This document shows, one piece after another, positions 61,971-64,000 of a stretch of DNA of 64,000 nt. A program made the position numbers and the translations under genes. Source of the DNA: JAHEJA01 sp965657215 (GTDB lineage Bacteria; Pseudomonadota; Alphaproteobacteria; Rhodobacterales; Rhodobacteraceae); contig CBFHNR010000013.1 in the NCBI GenBank assembly GCA_965657215.1, positions 1 to 64,000 of the forward strand, written 5' to 3'. Below the pieces are notes generated by a model. That model did no database searches and was not told the origin of the DNA. It was given only the letters and a program-made list of their open reading frames with translations. Each line of letters opens with the position of its first letter. The first letter of the stretch is position 1.

Positions 61971-63416
61971 ATGAGACGCCACCGTAATGTAAAAATTGTT
62001 GCCACTTTGGGACCAGCCTCAAGTGACTATGCCATGATCAAGGCGCTCCACGAAGCGGGCGCAGACGTCTTTCGTTTGAACATGAGCCACGGTGAGCATT
62101 CTGAAATTGCACAACGTCATAAAATCATCCGCGACATTGAAAAAGAATTGAACAGCCCGATTGCCATCCTCGCTGATTTGCAGGGTCCAAAATTGCGGGT
62201 TGGTGTGTTTGCAAATGATGCCGAAGAATTGGCTAATGGCGCACAATTTCGCATGGACTTGGACGACACTCCTGGGGATGTGTCGCGTGTTCAACTCCCA
62301 CATCCTGAAATTTTTGCGGCTCTCGAGGCTGGCGCGCACCTCTTGGTGAACGATGGAAAAATCCGTCTTCATGTGGATGAGTGCGGTGCAGATTTTGCCA
62401 ATTGTACAGTGATCAATGGCGGCACGATTTCGAACCGCAAGGGTGTAAATGTTCCCGACGTTGTTTTGCCGCTTGCTGCTTTGTCGGACAAAGACAAAAA
62501 GGACTTGGAATTTGTGTGCGAGCTTGGTGTTGATTGGCTCGCGCTGTCGTTTGTTCAACGCCCAGAAGATTTACTCGAAGCCCGTGAACTCACACGAGGT
62601 CGTGCTGCGATCTTATCAAAAATTGAAAAGCCCTCTGCCGTGACAAGCTTTGATGATATTTTGGCCGTCTCAGACGGTATCATGGTGGCGCGCGGTGATT
62701 TGGGTGTCGAACTACCTGTTCAAAATGTTCCGCCCATTCAAAAGCAATTGGTTCGCAAATGTCGTGCGGCTGCCAAGCCCGTCATCGTTGCGACGCAAAT
62801 GCTCGAATCCATGATCGAAAGCCCAATGCCAACTCGTGCCGAAGTTTCTGATGTGGCAACAGCCATTTATGAGGGCGCAGATGCGATCATGCTGTCGGCT
62901 GAATCTGCGGCGGGGTCCTTCCCTGTTGAAGCGGTCACAACAATGAACAATGTTGCGATCGAAGTTGAAAATGATCCGACCTACACCGAAGTTGTCGAAG
63001 CCTCCCGTAGTGCTGATCGTAAATCTATCGCAGATGGTATCGTTGCCGCGGCTCGTGAGATTGCTGAAACAACTGAGATTAAGGCGATTTGTTGTTATAC
63101 TCAATCTGGGACAACGGCTTTGTTGACCGCACGTGAACGCCCACGCGTTCCAATTATTGCAATGACGTCCCAAACAGGTACAGCGCGTCGCTTGGCTCTG
63201 ACATGGGGCACAAATTGTGTGATCTCTGGCGAAAAAGATCGCTTTAAAGAGGCCGTTGTTAGTGCGGTGCGCGCCGCTATTTCTGAGGGCTACGCGACCC
63301 AAGATGATCAGGTTGTTATTACTGCGGGTGTTCCCTTTAACATTCCCGGGACCACAAATATTCTGCGTGTTGCGCCCTGTAATGAGCGTATGATCTATGC
63401 GATGGATCCTGAATAG
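61971..63416 (+). CDS. pyk: Pyruvate kinase
   Basis: The 481-residue enzyme transfers phosphate from PEP to ADP in the last step of glycolysis. The sequence shows KIVATLGPASSDYAMIKALHEAGADVFRLNMSHGEH, ILADLQGPKLRVG, ILSKIEKPSAV, GIMVARGDLGVELP, the active-site MLESMIESPMPTRAEVSDVATAIYEGADAIMLSAESAAGSFP, and a C-terminal regulatory domain. Length and order are normal. The ATG at 61971 is preceded by AGAGGATAAGAT. Confidence 0.97.
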   Translation: MRRHRNVKIVATLGPASSDYAMIKALHEAGADVFRLNMSHGEHSEIAQRHKIIRDIEKELNSPIAILADLQGPKLRVGVFANDAEELANGAQFRMDLDDTPGDVSRVQLPHPEIFAALEAGAHLLVNDGKIRLHVDECGADFANCTVINGGTISNRKGVNVPDVVLPLAALSDKDKKDLEFVCELGVDWLALSFVQRPEDLLEARELTRGRAAILSKIEKPSAVTSFDDILAVSDGIMVARGDLGVELPVQNVPPIQKQLVRKCRAAAKPVIVATQMLESMIESPMPTRAEVSDVATAIYEGADAIMLSAESAAGSFPVEAVTTMNNVAIEVENDPTYTEVVEASRSADRKSIADGIVAAAREIAETTEIKAICCYTQSGTTALLTARERPRVPIIAMTSQTGTARRLALTWGTNCVISGEKDRFKEAVVSAVRAAISEGYATQDDQVVITAGVPFNIPGTTNILRVAPCNERMIYAMDPE

Positions 63417-63616
63417 GCTTCACTTTTGCCAAAATACTCTCGCCGAAGGCGTTTGTTGCGTAACTGCGATGTGATTAGCCTATATTTATAGCGCGTGACA
63501 CGATTATCTCTTGCGAAACCAGACTTACCCAATTATACGGCGACTCTATCCGTGAGACCGGCCAAGAGGCATGCCGAGTCGCGCGTAAACCGACCCTAAC
63601 CTGTAAGGAGACGGAA
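63417..63616 (+). other. Spacer between pyk and rpmI with AAAATACTC element (copy 3) and leader
   Basis: The first part (about 63420-63455) holds CTTTTGCCAAAATACTCTCGCCGAAGGCG, the third copy of the intergenic element, with a small CGCC..GGCG hairpin that may end pyk transcription. The rest is a leader of about 150 bases that includes the rpmI ribosome binding site TAAGGAGACGGAA. I do not recognise a known ribosomal-protein leader structure in it. Confidence 0.45.
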
Positions 63617-63817
63617 ATGCCTAAGATGAAGACGAAATCGAGCTGCAAAAAGCGGTTCAAGATGACAGCAAGCGGCCGCGTAAAAGCAGGTCAAGCTGGC
63701 AAAAGCCACGGTATGATTAAGCGTACTAACAAATTCATCCGCACAGCACGCGGCACCACAACATTGTCTACCCCTGATGAACGTATCATCAAGGGCATGA
63801 TGCCATACGCACGCTAA
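63617..63817 (+). CDS. rpmI: 50S ribosomal protein L35
   Basis: The 66-residue protein is unmistakable: PKMKTKSSCKKRFKMTASGRVKAGQAGKSHGMIKRTNKFIRTARGTTTL and a basic, small composition. A strong AAGGAGACGG site precedes the ATG. It is followed 14 bases later by rplT, the usual order. Confidence 0.98.
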   Translation: MPKMKTKSSCKKRFKMTASGRVKAGQAGKSHGMIKRTNKFIRTARGTTTLSTPDERIIKGMMPYAR

Positions 63818-63831
63818 GGAGGGTTTGATAT

Positions 63832-64000
63832 ATGTCACGCGTTAAAGGGGGTGTCGTCACCCACCGCCGTCACAAGAAAATTGTTGATCAAGCCAAAGGT
63901 TACTATGGACGTCGCAAGAACACGTTCAAAGTTGCAGCACAGGCCGTTGATAAAGCAAACCAATATGCAACACGCGACCGTCACAATCGCAAGCGCAATT
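63832..64000 (+). CDS. rplT: 50S ribosomal protein L20, 5' part, cut by the window end
   Basis: The first 56 codons read as SRVKGGVVTHRRHKKIVDQAKGYYGRRKNTFKVAAQAVDKANQYATRDRHNRKRN, the start of L20, which binds 23S rRNA early in assembly. AAGGAGGG lies upstream of the ATG. The rest of the gene is beyond the window. Confidence 0.97.
   Translation, partial: MSRVKGGVVTHRRHKKIVDQAKGYYGRRKNTFKVAAQAVDKANQYATRDRHNRKRN

Overview
The window looks like a chromosomal segment of a marine alphaproteobacterium of the order Rhodobacterales (Roseobacter group). The basis is the near-verbatim mcl1-type malyl-CoA lyase, the TIGR02300 acidic protein, the short HisG paired with HisZ, the class II (B12) ribonucleotide reductase, the DgcN/DgcA pair, and the short intergenic AAAATACTC hairpin elements typical of that group. 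Most of the window looks near 50% GC by eye. The first 2.8 kb is clearly more AT-rich. I see no prophage, insertion sequence, CRISPR array or plasmid-type gene. The window is mostly housekeeping and nutrient-handling genes, densely packed and often overlapping by 4 bases.

Layout. 1-2812: the 3' end of a 5S rRNA, then two AT-rich glycosyltransferase genes. 2867-7512: glycine cleavage genes gcvT-gcvH-gcvP on the minus strand behind a tandem glycine riboswitch. 7590-11076: a GGCT-like gene facing a three-gene minus-strand D-amino-acid cluster (D-amino-acid aminotransferase, dgcA, dgcN) that fits D-glutamate use. 11428-15755: mcl1, a small unknown protein, accA, a GntR regulator, a YgjP-type metallopeptidase and the TIGR02300 protein, followed by tRNA-Ala(GGC) at 15841. 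16034-22355: an orphan urtA, an inositol-monophosphatase-family gene, and the conserved ABC permease/ATPase pair divergent from the tesA esterase. 22500-27710: a doubtful small gene, a carbon-nitrogen hydrolase, infA-maf-rng, and leuA with a Leu-codon leader peptide upstream.

27850-34879: two large convergent glycan genes (a glycosyltransferase/methyltransferase-like/hydrolase fusion and a GT2 protein), slyX, a secreted 18-repeat MORN protein and an SDR oxidoreductase. 35006-42524: hisS-hisZ-hisG, DUF1489, nrdJ, a uracil-DNA-glycosylase-family gene and an SseB gene. 42527-53853: an OmpR-type regulator and hybrid kinase divergent from an operon holding an acyl-CoA ligase, a complete LIV-type ABC importer and a PaaK-like ligase. 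This reads as a sense-import-activate module for an unidentified, possibly aromatic or branched, carboxylate. 53905-64000: a D-amino-acid-dehydrogenase-like oxidase, an Hsp70-like protein, a Tat-exported metallo-hydrolase, DUF1801, gltX, a MATE transporter, DUF1244, an N-formylglutamate-amidohydrolase-family protein, pyk, rpmI and the start of rplT.

The most notable items are the leuA leader with four consecutive Leu codons and nested alternative stems, the three-part fusion at 27850-30075 with its convergent GT2 partner, the D-glutamate cluster, the sensor/ligase/importer module, and two perfect stem-loops between livF and the PaaK-like gene. All functions are read from sequence motifs and family knowledge; no database search was run.
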